Source: SHXR01 sp046160305 (lineage in GTDB: Bacteria; Pseudomonadota; Gammaproteobacteria; Burkholderiales; SG8-39). From it: DNA of 43,873 nucleotides. Below are positions 15,316 to 24,274 of the stretch, piece after piece; the stretch's first letter is position 1; each line of letters begins with the position of its first letter. The DNA lies in contig JBJXGX010000169.1 in assembly GCA_046160305.1 (NCBI GenBank), positions 1 through 43,873 of the forward strand, written 5' to 3'. The notes beneath the pieces are model-generated. The model was not told the DNA's origin. It saw nothing but the letters and a program-made list of their open reading frames with translations, and did no database searches. A program made the translations under genes and the position numbers.

Positions 15316-16272
15316 ATGCCACCACCTCCCGAAATTATTCGCTATGACCACGGCATCAGCGCCATTGATGCCGGTTACGAACGTCCGAATCTCGCCTCGA
15401 TCCATATCATCATCGAAGGGGATCGTGCCGCGATCGTCGACACCGGTACTAATTATTCCGTCGATGCCACGCTTGCTGCCCTCGCACTGCTGGGCGTTTC
15501 CGCTGATCGCGTCGAATACGTTGTCCTGACGCACGTTCATCTCGATCATGCCGGTGGGGCCGGTGAACTGATGCGGCGCTGTCCGAACGCCATGCTCGTC
15601 GTGCATCCGCGCGGCGCGCGACACATGATCGATCCGTCGCGCTTATGGCAGGCAACGGTCGCGGTCTATGGTGAGCCGCGCGCGAAAAGGGTCTACGGAG
15701 AGATCGTCCCGGTGCCCAAGGACCGGGTCGTCGAAGCCCCCGACGGCATGGAGCTGTCATGGGCCGGTCGCACCCTTCTTTTTCGCGATACGCCGGGCCA
15801 CGCCCGGCACCAACTGGCGATGATCGATGGTCGATCCGGCCATGCGTTCGTTGGAGATACCTTAGGTCTTTCGTATCGGGAGCTTGATCATGCGGGCCGG
15901 AGCTTCATTGTTCCCACATCAAGCCCAACGCAGTTCGAGCCTGCGGCCCTGCATCGGTCCATCGACCTGATCGCAAGCTACGGGCCGGATGCCGCCTATC
16001 TCACGCACTTCAGTCAGGTGCGTGACATTCCGCGTCTGGTCGCGAATCTGCACCGCCTGATCGATGCCTATGTGGAACTCGGCCAGCGGCACAAGGACGA
16101 TGGCGCGGCGCGCTTCACGAATCTGCACGCGGGGATGCAGCGCCTGCTGATCGAAGAGGGTGAGCGCCAAGGGTTGCCGTTCGGCGCGGAACGGCTGGTC
16201 GAGATCCTTGCGATCGATATCGAACTCAACGCACAGGGCCTCGGATCCTGGTTGGATGCGCAATCGACCTAA
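15316..16272 (+). CDS. MBL-fold metallo-hydrolase (318 aa)
   Basis: The two-metal motif T-H73-V-H75-L-D77-H78 (THVHLDHAGG) is intact. Further metal ligands are visible in DTPGHARHQL, FVGDTLG and a late YLTHFSQV. The fold start, IIIEGDRAAIVDTGTNYSV, is typical. Members hydrolyse thioesters, lactones or phosphoesters; this one is closest in look to glyoxalase II-like or quorum-lactonase-like proteins, but no substrate can be named. ATG 15316 gives the start MPPPPEIIRYDHGISAID. The open frame continues upstream to 15163 only because the inverted-end element happens to be open, giving a Pro/Arg-rich tail that should not be counted. No clear Shine-Dalgarno. Confidence 0.87.
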   Translation: MPPPPEIIRYDHGISAIDAGYERPNLASIHIIIEGDRAAIVDTGTNYSVDATLAALALLGVSADRVEYVVLTHVHLDHAGGAGELMRRCPNAMLVVHPRGARHMIDPSRLWQATVAVYGEPRAKRVYGEIVPVPKDRVVEAPDGMELSWAGRTLLFRDTPGHARHQLAMIDGRSGHAFVGDTLGLSYRELDHAGRSFIVPTSSPTQFEPAALHRSIDLIASYGPDAAYLTHFSQVRDIPRLVANLHRLIDAYVELGQRHKDDGAARFTNLHAGMQRLLIEEGERQGLPFGAERLVEILAIDIELNAQGLGSWLDAQST

Positions 16273-16326
16273 CGGCGCGCCCGTCGTTACCGGTCAGGCA
16301 CGTTCCAGCCCTTGCGCGGTATTTAG

Positions 16327-16425
16327 ACGCGCTCCAACCCTACGCGTTTTTCAAACGCGCTCCAACCCTACGCGTTTTTCAAGCGCGTTCCAACCCTACG
16401 CGTCTTTCAAACGCGTTCCAACAAC
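16327..16425. repeat. 28-bp tandem repeat, about 3.5 units, copying the 3' end of pcaF
   Basis: Units at 16327-16354, 16355-16382, 16383-16410 and a partial one at 16411-16425. The first two units are identical and the third differs at a few positions. The last complete unit contains the TGA stop of pcaF (16407-16409), so each downstream unit repeats on the minus strand the gene end GGAGCGCGT-TTGA plus the following AAAACGCGTAGGGTT. Every unit carries ACGCG words that can pair with each other. It looks like slippage or unequal exchange starting from the gene end. Confidence 0.85.
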
Positions 16426-17609
16426 ACCGCGATTCCTTGTCCCACACCGATGCACATCGTGCAGATCGCGTAGCGGCCTTTCTTGCGTTGCAGCTGCACC
16501 ATCGCGGTGGTCGCCAGACGGGCGCCGCTCATGCCAAGGGGATGGCCGAGCGCGATCGCCCCCCCTTGCGGATTCACGATCGGGGCGTCATCGGCAAGAT
16601 TGAGCAGCCGCAGCACCGCCAACCCTTGCGCGGCGAACGCTTCATTCAATTCGATGACATCGACTTGATCGAGCGAGATCTTGGTGCGCTCGATCAATAG
16701 TTGGACGGCCGGCGCCGGTCCGATGCCCATGATGCGGGGCGCCACGCCAGCGACCGCGGTGGCAACGATTCGTGCCTTCGGGATGAGGCCAAAGCGTTTT
16801 GCGGTGGCCTCATCGGCAACCAGAAGCGCCGCGGCGCCGTCGTTGACACCCGACGCGTTGCCTGCGGTGACCGTTCCGGTCGGCTTCACCACGCCTTTCA
16901 ATTTACCGAGGATCTCCATCGACGTTTGTCGGGGGTGCTCATCGGCCGCGATGATTTTCGGATCGCCTTTGCTCTGCGCGATGGTGACCGGTGTGATCTC
17001 GTCCTTGAACAGTCCCTGCTCGAACGCCGCGAAGTACCGCTGCTGGCTGCGCAGGGCAAAGGCGTCCTGATCCTCGCGACTGATTTTGAATTCCGCGGCG
17101 ACGTTCTCCGCGGTTTCAGGCATCGAATCGACGCCGTATTTTTCCTTCATGAGCGGATTGACGAAACGCCAGCCGATCGTCGTGTCGTGGATCTGCGCGT
17201 TGCGCGAAAAGGCCGAATCGGCCTTGTTCATCACGAAGGGTGCACGCGACATGCTTTCAACGCCCCCCGCGATGCCCATCGAAATGTCGCCCGCCTTGAT
17301 GGCGCGCGCGATGTAGCCAAGCGCATCGAGTCCGGATCCGCATAATCGGTTGACGGTGCATCCGGGAATCGAATGCGGTAATCCGGACAACAAGGTGGCC
17401 ATATGCGCCACGTTCCGATTGTCTTCACCCGCCTGATTCGCGTTGCCGTAGCAAACGTCACCCACCTGGCTCCAATCGACGTTTGCGTTACGCGCCATCA
17501 GCGCCTTCAGAGGGAGGGCCGCAAGATCGTCGGTCCGAATGCCGGAGAGGCCGCCGCCGTAACGACCGATCGGTGTGCGGGTAGCGTCGCAAATGAAAGC
17601 TTCTGCCAT
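16407..17609 (-). CDS. pcaF: 3-oxoadipyl-CoA thiolase (400 aa)
   Basis: Start MAEAFICDATRTPIGRYGGG and DDLAALPLKAL are the usual opening of beta-ketoadipyl-CoA thiolases (PcaF/PaaJ). The nucleophile is C90 (VNRLCGSGLDAL). The family words GEDNRNVAHMATLLSGLP, SMSRAPFVM and IGWRFVNPLM are present, as is the active-site His in GGAIALGHPLGMSG and the second Cys in CTMCIGVGQG. Length is normal. It splits 3-oxoadipyl-CoA into succinyl-CoA and acetyl-CoA at the end of protocatechuate/catechol or phenylacetate breakdown. No other pca or paa gene is nearby. ATG 17609 has GAGG upstream; a longer frame to 17819 lacks thiolase residues. An extended -10 box lies about 80 nt upstream. The 3' end is embedded in a tandem repeat. 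Confidence 0.93.
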   Translation of the reverse strand: MAEAFICDATRTPIGRYGGGLSGIRTDDLAALPLKALMARNANVDWSQVGDVCYGNANQAGEDNRNVAHMATLLSGLPHSIPGCTVNRLCGSGLDALGYIARAIKAGDISMGIAGGVESMSRAPFVMNKADSAFSRNAQIHDTTIGWRFVNPLMKEKYGVDSMPETAENVAAEFKISREDQDAFALRSQQRYFAAFEQGLFKDEITPVTIAQSKGDPKIIAADEHPRQTSMEILGKLKGVVKPTGTVTAGNASGVNDGAAALLVADEATAKRFGLIPKARIVATAVAGVAPRIMGIGPAPAVQLLIERTKISLDQVDVIELNEAFAAQGLAVLRLLNLADDAPIVNPQGGAIALGHPLGMSGARLATTAMVQLQRKKGRYAICTMCIGVGQGIAVLLERV

Positions 17610-17685
17610 GGTGATTGCCTCGATGCCTGGGTAGGTGCGCGATCGCACGGTCGAGTTTGCGGGGCGTCGTGCCGCGCATCCGGTG

Positions 17686-17694
17686 ACTATAGCA
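17686..17694 (-). promoter_or_regulatory. Extended -10 promoter candidate for pcaF
   Basis: On the minus strand the sequence TGCTATAGT (17694 to 17686) fits the extended -10 form TGnTATAAT with one mismatch. No good -35 hexamer is found 17 nt further upstream, which an extended -10 can tolerate. It overlaps the stop codon of the preceding mrfB-like gene and would give a leader of about 70 nt before the ATG of pcaF at 17609. Confidence 0.4.
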
Positions 17695-18760
17695 CCGTCT
17701 GAATCGCCTCCGGTCTGGTTCGGCGCCACGTGTTTCGTACGAATGGCAGCGTACGCGCGGGGAGCGCGGTGGCCCAGGGCGTCGGCTGATCGAAGAGCCA
17801 CGCCTGGCGCGGATCGCACTTGCGACGAGGCGAATCCGGATGCATGGCAGCGCGTTCGAGCAACGCCACGAGGGTGACCAAGTCCAGGCGATTGTGCTCG
17901 AGCGCCCGACGGAGCGGACCGGCGTCACCCGCCCGCAGCCACTGCTGCCAGGCTTTGGGAACCTCGGCCCCCGGCAGATCATCGACCCGCAGCACGCCGA
18001 GCCCCTCGCGTTCGAGCGTTTGCAATCGTGCATCCGGCCAATGCCTGAGGCGATTGCGTCGCGCCCAGGGAAGAAGATCGGCATGGACAGACGACAGGCT
18101 GGAATCGCCCAGTCCGTGCATGCGAAACCGCGTACGCAAGAGCGGTATGTCGAACGCGGCGCCGTTGTAGGTGACCAACATCCGCGCATTCGCGAGGAGC
18201 GCGCGCAATGCGCAAAGCATCGGCCGCTCACCCGCGAAACTGGTGATCAACCATTGCGTGACGCGCAGTCCACGCTCGACGAAGCGCGCACTCCCGATCA
18301 TGAATGCGACGGTGCCGGTGCCACTCGATAACCCGGTGGTCTCGGTATCGAGAAAGACCGCATCTTCGATCGCGATCGGATCGGCACGGTCTTTTGAGAA
18401 GACAGCGCCTGGTATGTCGATCCCGGCGTTCAGTGCCGCGCGACCATGACGAAACGGCAGCGGATAGACGTGGTCGATGCGCACCAGTCCGGTGTCGGCC
18501 AGCTCGCCACCAAGAAAAGTTGCGACCTCACGAGGATCGATCAGGCTCGATCGCTCCTTGCCGGCCCATGGACGCAATCGCGCGAGCCGATCGGCCAAAG
18601 ATGGGGACAACGCCTGCGCGATGTCCGAGGGCAGGTCGGCCAGCGCGGACCGGTCGTCGGGGCACGGCACAACGCTCCCATGTTCACGACGCAACTGCGA
18701 CAGTCGCTCGCGGAGCGCGTGCGCACTGATCGGCCGCGCATCTTTGGCGTGCGCCATCAT
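17687..18760 (-). CDS. mrfB: MrfB/YprB-like DEDD exonuclease (357 aa)
   Basis: An RNase H-like 3'-5' exonuclease domain covers about residues 130-310: motif I FLDTETTGL (D138, E140), motif II TYNGAAFDIPLL (D204) and motif III EHNRLDLVTLVALL (H289, D293). The order and the G-x-GTVAFMIG phrase after motif I match Bacillus YprB (MrfB). The N-terminal 130 residues (FLGGELADTGLVRIDHVYPL) are also like YprB. Its ATG overlaps the stop of the helicase gene by 4 nt (ATGA at 18757-18760), so the two are translated together, as in the MrfA-MrfB mitomycin-repair pair. A longer upstream frame (to 19129) runs through the helicase gene in another phase and is rejected. Cytoplasmic DNA repair is the expected role. 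Confidence 0.85.
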   Translation of the reverse strand: MMAHAKDARPISAHALRERLSQLRREHGSVVPCPDDRSALADLPSDIAQALSPSLADRLARLRPWAGKERSSLIDPREVATFLGGELADTGLVRIDHVYPLPFRHGRAALNAGIDIPGAVFSKDRADPIAIEDAVFLDTETTGLSSGTGTVAFMIGSARFVERGLRVTQWLITSFAGERPMLCALRALLANARMLVTYNGAAFDIPLLRTRFRMHGLGDSSLSSVHADLLPWARRNRLRHWPDARLQTLEREGLGVLRVDDLPGAEVPKAWQQWLRAGDAGPLRRALEHNRLDLVTLVALLERAAMHPDSPRRKCDPRQAWLFDQPTPWATALPARTLPFVRNTWRRTRPEAIQTVL

Positions 18761-21306
18761 GGTGCGATCACCGGGGCGACAGACGGCGACTCGTGGTCGG
18801 ATGCGAGCAGCGCGAGCACCCGCGCCGCCGCTGCGCGCGGAGCGAGAATCGGCTGCGCACCATTCTTCTTCAAGACTGCTGCATGCGGGATCGGACCGAT
18901 GCAGGCCGGGCAGCCCTGCGTGCATCGACAGCTCGACACCAATTGCACGGCGCGTTCGATCACGGCCCGGCGTTGATCGAAGAGCGGCACCGCGATGCCG
19001 ATGCCGCCGGGATAGTTGTCGTAGAGAAACAATGTCGGCTTGAACGAGGCCGCGTGCTCGATCTCGAGTTCGCTGCCATTCTGCCCGCGGATCGTGCCAC
19101 GCCCAAGCGCATCGACCACCGCGGACCATGCGCCACTACCATCGCCGACCGATCGGCCGATATCGCGCAATTCGGCGAGCGACACGAGCGCAGCGACGTG
19201 GTGCAGGGCATAGGCTGCGCCAAGGAACCCGTCGATCGCCTGATGACGCGTCGCGAACGCCTTGGCTAAGGTGGCCGGATCAAGTTGCCACCACACGGCG
19301 GTGGTATGCATCTCGAGGTCCGGCAGATTCACGTTGCCGTAGCCGATGTTCTCATGGGTGTAGTAGCGGATCTTCTTGTAGCCTGCGACCCGCCGGATGA
19401 CATGCACCTCGCCGTGGCTCGCGCGCTCGGCCGTGCCGCCGGCGTGCTCGAATTCATCGAGCACCTTGAGCTTGGTGTAGTCGATCGCATCGGTGTAGTA
19501 GTCGGCATCGACCCGACGCACGAACGCCTTGCGGCCGACCCAATCGAGCTTTTCCACCTGCCAGGGTGAGGCCTGCACCATGTAGATCGCGCCTTCGTAG
19601 AGCGTGAGGGCGGCACTCGAATAGTCAACCTCTGCAATGATGTTCTTGGCGCCGGCCGTGATATCGACGACCAGGAAATTGCCCTCGGCAATCGTACGCA
19701 GCGATACCGAGTTGGCAGGATAGCTGTCGGCGATCCAGTGCCAGTGCGCGCCGTCGCGATGCACCACGCCGTTCTCCGCGAGGTAATCGAGCTGGGCGGG
19801 CAGGTCCTCGGCGCCGAATCGATCGGTCTCCCGGAACGGCAACTCGAACGCGGCGCATCGAACATGATCCATGTTGATCAGCAGTTGATCGGGATCGATG
19901 CGCGCATGCTCCGGGCTCGCGTCGAAGAAGAAATCCGGATGGCGTGCAATGTACTGGTCGAGCAACTCGCTGGTGGCGACCAGCACACCGAGCGCTTTGC
20001 GCTGACGGCGTCCCGCGCGCCCGAAGCGTTGCCAGGTGGCGGCCACGCTGCCTGGGTAGCCGTTCAGGATGCAGACATCGAGCGCGCCGATATCGACGCC
20101 CAGCTCGAGCGCGGAGGTCGTGATCACGCAATCGACGGCGCCGGCGCGGAGCTTCTTCTCCTTGTCGCGCCGCTCGGTCGGGAGATAACCGCCGCGATAG
20201 GCGACGATCCGTGCGGGCTTGCGGGGGTCGGCGTCAAACGTGTCTTTCATGTATTTGGTGATCACTTCGACTTCGAGCCGGGAATTCGCGAACACGATCG
20301 ACTTCAGTCCGAGCCGGGTCGCGACGCGCGCGATCCGGGTGCTTTGCGATCGGGCGGAGGCGCGCAAGCCAAGATCCGGATTGACCACCGGTGGATTCCA
20401 TATGAGCAAATGTCGCGCACCCTGTGGCGCGCCCGATTCGGTGATCGCATGGACCGGTGCGCCGATCAGATGCTCGGCAAGCTGTTGCGGATTCGCGATC
20501 GTTGCCGAGCAGAGGATGAACACCGGATCGGCTTTGTAGAACGCACACACACGCTTCAACCGGCGGATCAGATTCGCGACATGCGAGCCGAACACGCCCC
20601 GGTAGGTGTGCAACTCATCGATCACGACATAGGCAAGGTTCTCGAAGAACTGCGCCCACTTGGTGTGATGCGGCAGGATGCCTTGATGCAGCATATCGGG
20701 GTTGGACACCACGATATCGCCATGGACGCGCACCGCGCGGCGGGCATCACCCGGCGTATCGCCATCGAACGTATAGGCGCGGACGCCGAGCTTTGCGGCG
20801 CGATTGAGTTCGAGAATTTCGGCGACCTGGTCTTGCGCCAAGGCCTTCGTGGGGAAGAGATAGAGCGCCTTCGCCTTCCGCGCCAAGGCGGCCTGCATCA
20901 CCGGCAGGTTGTAGCAAAGGGACTTGCCCGAGGCGGTCGGCGTGACGATGACCGTATGCAGCCCGGCATGGATGGATTCCCATGCTTCACGCTGATGGCT
21001 GTAGAGCGCCTCCACACCGCGTGCCCGCAAGGCATCGCGCAGGGCCGGATCGATCTGATCGGGAAAGGGGGCGAAGCGTGCGGCGCGCGCCGGGTGTACC
21101 AGTTCGGCGGCGATCCGATCGTGGTAGCGCCGTCGCAGAAACGCAAGCAGCGTGTCGACCGGATCGTTCGCCTGCTCATGTCGCGATGCCGGCCGCCGGC
21201 CGCGTTGAGGCCCGGTCAAATCCCCGGTCAAATCGAAGGGCAGGGCGGCGGGGTCGTGCTGTTCCGCGAGGGCAGTTGCATCGTCGAACAAGTCGGAGAG
21301 GCTCAT
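18757..21306 (-). CDS. mrfA: MrfA/YprA-like DEAD/DEAH-box helicase with DUF1998 (849 aa)
   Basis: Superfamily 2 helicase. Motif I is TPTASGKSL (122-130), motif II DELH (230-233), motif III CSATI (266-270), motif VI QRFGRAGRRQR, preceded by LGVDIGALDVCILNGYPG. The C-terminal part holds the DUF1998 zinc site C-x-C-x3-C-x2-C (CRCTQGCPACIGP, about 793-802). This architecture and length match Bacillus MrfA (YprA), a 3'-5' DNA helicase needed for repair of mitomycin adducts and crosslinks; here too it is followed by the YprB-type nuclease with a 4-nt overlap. The N-terminal region (1-100) contains SHQREAWESI, the usual Q-like motif. ATG 21306 has no clear Shine-Dalgarno. It is divergent from lon, with a 452-bp space. 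Confidence 0.9.
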   Translation of the reverse strand: MSLSDLFDDATALAEQHDPAALPFDLTGDLTGPQRGRRPASRHEQANDPVDTLLAFLRRRYHDRIAAELVHPARAARFAPFPDQIDPALRDALRARGVEALYSHQREAWESIHAGLHTVIVTPTASGKSLCYNLPVMQAALARKAKALYLFPTKALAQDQVAEILELNRAAKLGVRAYTFDGDTPGDARRAVRVHGDIVVSNPDMLHQGILPHHTKWAQFFENLAYVVIDELHTYRGVFGSHVANLIRRLKRVCAFYKADPVFILCSATIANPQQLAEHLIGAPVHAITESGAPQGARHLLIWNPPVVNPDLGLRASARSQSTRIARVATRLGLKSIVFANSRLEVEVITKYMKDTFDADPRKPARIVAYRGGYLPTERRDKEKKLRAGAVDCVITTSALELGVDIGALDVCILNGYPGSVAATWQRFGRAGRRQRKALGVLVATSELLDQYIARHPDFFFDASPEHARIDPDQLLINMDHVRCAAFELPFRETDRFGAEDLPAQLDYLAENGVVHRDGAHWHWIADSYPANSVSLRTIAEGNFLVVDITAGAKNIIAEVDYSSAALTLYEGAIYMVQASPWQVEKLDWVGRKAFVRRVDADYYTDAIDYTKLKVLDEFEHAGGTAERASHGEVHVIRRVAGYKKIRYYTHENIGYGNVNLPDLEMHTTAVWWQLDPATLAKAFATRHQAIDGFLGAAYALHHVAALVSLAELRDIGRSVGDGSGAWSAVVDALGRGTIRGQNGSELEIEHAASFKPTLFLYDNYPGGIGIAVPLFDQRRAVIERAVQLVSSCRCTQGCPACIGPIPHAAVLKKNGAQPILAPRAAAARVLALLASDHESPSVAPVIAP

Positions 21307-21556
21307 CGGGCTTCGGTCAACAGAGGAGATACGTCAGTGCAATGTTCGCCATGATGCGGGCTGGACTAGCTCAACCGGTGAGCTTGACGATGCAGCACTC
21401 GATGGATTCAAGAACGACAGATCGATAGGGCGACAGAACGACCATCGCTCAAGGAAGGTCGGAGAACCAACAGCATCGCGGCAAACAGATCGTTTGCTCA
21501 TCCCGATCGATACGGTGCCCAATCCCCTTGGAACGCTGGTGTCTTGGTGCCGCGGC

Positions 21557-21592
21557 GGTTCAAATCAAGAATGGGGTTCAAATCAAGAATGG
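21557..21592. repeat. Perfect 18-bp tandem duplication upstream of lon
   Basis: GGTTCAAATCAAGAATGG occurs twice back to back (21557-21574, 21575-21592). The second copy runs into AATTCTT, forming a small inverted repeat AAGAAT-GGA-ATTCTT. It lies about 170-200 nt before the lon start, in the control region shared with mrfA. Confidence 0.75.
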
Positions 21593-21623
21593 AATTCTTT
21601 CAACGCGACATTCGGCATGGCCA

Positions 21624-21651
21624 CTTGAAATGGCATGTCGCAGGCCCAAGG
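21624..21651 (+). promoter_or_regulatory. lon: Possible heat-shock sigma factor promoter for lon
   Basis: CTTGAAA at 21624-21630 is a perfect sigma-32 type -35 element. After a 13-nt spacer comes GCCCAAGG (21644-21651), a partial match to the -10 consensus CCCCATNT (four positions). It is about 105 nt upstream of the lon ATG. Lon is heat-shock controlled in E. coli, which makes the site plausible; the weak -10 keeps confidence low. Confidence 0.35.
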
Positions 21652-21758
21652 GAATAGTTCTCCTCGCGGTGCCCGATGAATCAGGCTGGGTCTTGAAACG
21701 CTGGAAAGCGCACGCACCTTAAGAACATTCACCGCCATTGGTCCCGGAGGACAGCACG

Positions 21759-24197
21759 ATGAACGAGCCACGCGAAGCCGACGCAGCGCAGACGCCTGAC
21801 GCGCTCGCCCAGCGATTGCCTGTCACGATGATCGATGGCGCGGCGGCGATCTCCCTGCCTGACGATGCCTTAGCGATCATTCCCATCCGCGGCGTAGCGT
21901 TATTCCCCGGGATGGTGCTGCCGATTGGTCTTGGCCGCCCGGCCTCGATCGCCGCGGCACGCCAAGCGATCCGTTCCGAGCGCCCGGTCGGAGTGCTGCT
22001 GCAACGGGATCCGTCGAAGGACGATCCGCAAGAGGCGGATCTCTACGAAATCGGCACCACGGCCGTGATCGCACGGTATGCGTCCACCCAGGACGGCAGC
22101 CATCATCTCGTCTGCCAAGGCGAGGAGCGCTTTCGCGTCATCGAGTATCTGTCCGGCTACCCGTTCGCGGTGGCGCGTGTACAGCGCTTACCGGATACCG
22201 AGGTATCCAATGGCGGTATCGAGGCGCGGATGTTCCTGTTGAAAGAACGTGCGATCGAGGCCTTGCAGTTGTTACCGCAAATGCCGAACGAGTTGGTGGG
22301 CACCATTCAGGGATTTCGCTCCGCCGGCGGCTTGGCGGATATGGTCGCGGGCTTCATGGACGTAAAGCCCGAGCAGAAGCAGGAAATTCTCGAGACCATC
22401 GACCTCGAATCACGGCTCGACAAGGTGCTTGCACTGCTTGCGCATCGCATCGCGGTGATGCGTCTCTCGCGCGAGATCGGTCAGCGCACCCAGTCGGTCG
22501 TCGATGATCGCCAGCGCGAGTACATCTTGCGCGAACAGATGAAAACGATCCAGAAAGAGCTGGGCGATGAGGAATCGGCCGATGATCTTGCCCTGCTCGA
22601 GCAGGCCATCGCCAAGGCCGCGTTGCCTGAAGAAGTCGCCACGCATGTGAAGAAAGAGTTGAAGCGCTTGAAGCGCATGTCGGACGGCTCGGCCGAATAC
22701 TCGATGGTTCGTACCTATCTCGATTGGATCGTCGAGTTGCCGTGGAGTACGCTCAGCGCCGGTGAGATCGATCTTGCCGAAGCACGTCGTGTCCTCGATG
22801 CGGACCACTCCGGCCTGGACAAGGTCAAGCGGCGGATCGTCGAGTATCTTGCGGTCCGCAAGTTGAACCCGCAGGGGCGCGCGCCGATCCTTTGCTTCGT
22901 CGGTCCCCCTGGTGTGGGCAAGACTTCGCTGGGTCAGAGCATCGCCCGGGCACTCGGCACGAAGTTCGTGCGGGTCTCGTTGGGCGGTGTGCATGATGAA
23001 TCCGAGATTCGCGGCCATCGACGCACCTATGTCGGCGCGCTGCCCGGCAATATCGTGCAGGCGATCAAGAAAGCCGGCGCGCGCGATGCGGTGATGCTGC
23101 TGGATGAAGTCGACAAGCTCGGGCGCGGCGGCTTTCATGGCGATCCGTCGGCCGCGTTGCTTGAAGTGCTCGATCCGGAGCAGAACGGCACGTTTCGCGA
23201 TGCCTATCTCGGCGTCCCGTTCGATCTGTCACGCGTGACATTCATCGCGACGGCAAACATGCTCGATACCATTCCAGGACCGTTGCGCGATCGGATGGAG
23301 ATCATCCATCTGCCGGGCTACACCGAATCCGAAAAGGTGTCGATCGCCGCCGACCATCTGGTGAAGAAGCAGATCGAGGCGAACGGTCTCACCGCGGATC
23401 AGTGCGCGATCGGGGTGGATACGATCCGGACGATCGTTCGCGATTACACGCGCGAAGCAGGTGTTCGTGCGCTCGAGCGCCGCATCGGCGCGGTCTGCCG
23501 GTTTGTCGCGGTAAGGATCGCCGAAGCCAAGGCACCGATGCTGAATGTGTTGCCTGAGCAACTCGTCGAGATCCTCGGCCCGCGCAAATTCGAAAATGAA
23601 GTCGCGATGCGCACCTCGGTACCCGGTGTCGCAACCGGGCTCGCCTGGACGCCGGTCGGTGGGGATGTCTTGTTCATCGAAGCGAGCAAGACACCGGGGT
23701 CGGGCAAGCTCATTGTCACCGGCCAATTGGGCGATGTCATGAAAGAGTCCGTGCAAGCCGCCATGACGCTCGTGAAATCGCGCGCGGCCGATCTTGGCAT
23801 AGAGCTCGCGACCATCGACAAACATGATGTGCATGTGCATGTGCCGGCCGGCGCGACACCGAAAGACGGGCCGAGCGCGGGCGTGGCGATGTTCATGGCG
23901 CTCGCATCGCTCTACAGCGGGCGTCTCGTGCGCAACGACACCGCGATGACCGGGGAAATCAGCCTGCGCGGACTCGTGTTGCCGGTGGGCGGGATCAAGG
24001 AAAAGGTGCTGGCCGCGATGCAGGCCGGGATCAAGCGGGTTTTGCTGCCTGCGCGCAATCGCCACGATTTCGAGGAGATTCCGGAAGAAGCGCGCCGCCA
24101 GCTCGAACTCGTATGGCTGGAGCGTGTGGATGATGCGGTCTTGCATGGCTTGGCGCGTATCGAGGCCCCGCGCGCCGCAATGGAACCGGCCGTGTAA
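21759..24197 (+). CDS. lon: ATP-dependent endopeptidase La (Lon protease, 812 aa)
   Basis: The N-terminal LON substrate-binding domain (IIPIRGVALFPGMVLPIGLG onward) is followed by a coiled region with DDRQREYILREQMKTIQKEL. The AAA+ module has Walker A GPPGVGKT (382-389) and Walker B VMLLDEVDKLG. The protease domain carries the Ser-Lys dyad S706 (KDGPSAGVAMF) and K749 (GGIKEKVLAA), exactly 43 residues apart as in E. coli Lon. It degrades misfolded and regulatory proteins in the cytoplasm. ATG 21759 follows GGAGG. The gene is next to dnaB, not in the clpP-clpX-lon order, so it may be the second Lon of a two-Lon genome; that is inference. Confidence 0.96.
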   Translation: MNEPREADAAQTPDALAQRLPVTMIDGAAAISLPDDALAIIPIRGVALFPGMVLPIGLGRPASIAAARQAIRSERPVGVLLQRDPSKDDPQEADLYEIGTTAVIARYASTQDGSHHLVCQGEERFRVIEYLSGYPFAVARVQRLPDTEVSNGGIEARMFLLKERAIEALQLLPQMPNELVGTIQGFRSAGGLADMVAGFMDVKPEQKQEILETIDLESRLDKVLALLAHRIAVMRLSREIGQRTQSVVDDRQREYILREQMKTIQKELGDEESADDLALLEQAIAKAALPEEVATHVKKELKRLKRMSDGSAEYSMVRTYLDWIVELPWSTLSAGEIDLAEARRVLDADHSGLDKVKRRIVEYLAVRKLNPQGRAPILCFVGPPGVGKTSLGQSIARALGTKFVRVSLGGVHDESEIRGHRRTYVGALPGNIVQAIKKAGARDAVMLLDEVDKLGRGGFHGDPSAALLEVLDPEQNGTFRDAYLGVPFDLSRVTFIATANMLDTIPGPLRDRMEIIHLPGYTESEKVSIAADHLVKKQIEANGLTADQCAIGVDTIRTIVRDYTREAGVRALERRIGAVCRFVAVRIAEAKAPMLNVLPEQLVEILGPRKFENEVAMRTSVPGVATGLAWTPVGGDVLFIEASKTPGSGKLIVTGQLGDVMKESVQAAMTLVKSRAADLGIELATIDKHDVHVHVPAGATPKDGPSAGVAMFMALASLYSGRLVRNDTAMTGEISLRGLVLPVGGIKEKVLAAMQAGIKRVLLPARNRHDFEEIPEEARRQLELVWLERVDDAVLHGLARIEAPRAAMEPAV

Positions 24198-24274
24198 TTC
24201 ATCGTCTTGATGTCAAGGCGTCTGTGCTCGCAGGTGATGCGAGGGGGCAAGGTGTAGAATTTGCGTTCACACCC

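Larger units (their letters stand above)
21307..21758. other. 452-bp intergenic region between mrfA and lon
   Basis: No convincing gene. It holds a perfect 18-bp direct repeat (21557-21592), a heat-shock-like promoter candidate (21624-21651), and a short stretch AGCTCAACCGGTGAGC (21370-21385) that resembles a tRNA D-arm but cannot be completed to a tRNA. GGAGG just before ATG 21759 is the lon ribosome binding site. The region is long for this gene-dense window and is the divergent control region of both genes. Confidence 0.6.

Noticed and set aside
16327..16425. Possible CRISPR array
   Set aside because: Units are contiguous 28-bp tandem copies with no spacers, and no cas genes are near.
19738..21354. 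Plus-strand open frame of 538 codons
   Set aside because: It lies opposite the mrfA helicase, whose motifs are complete; the frame is His/Arg/Asp-rich as expected for the antisense of a GC-rich gene.
21362..21430. tRNA-like stretch with AGCTCAACCGGTGAGC resembling a D-arm, and later GGTTCAAATC words resembling a T-arm
   Set aside because: No matching acceptor stem or anticodon arm can be drawn, and the T-arm-like words lie about 190 nt away in a tandem repeat.
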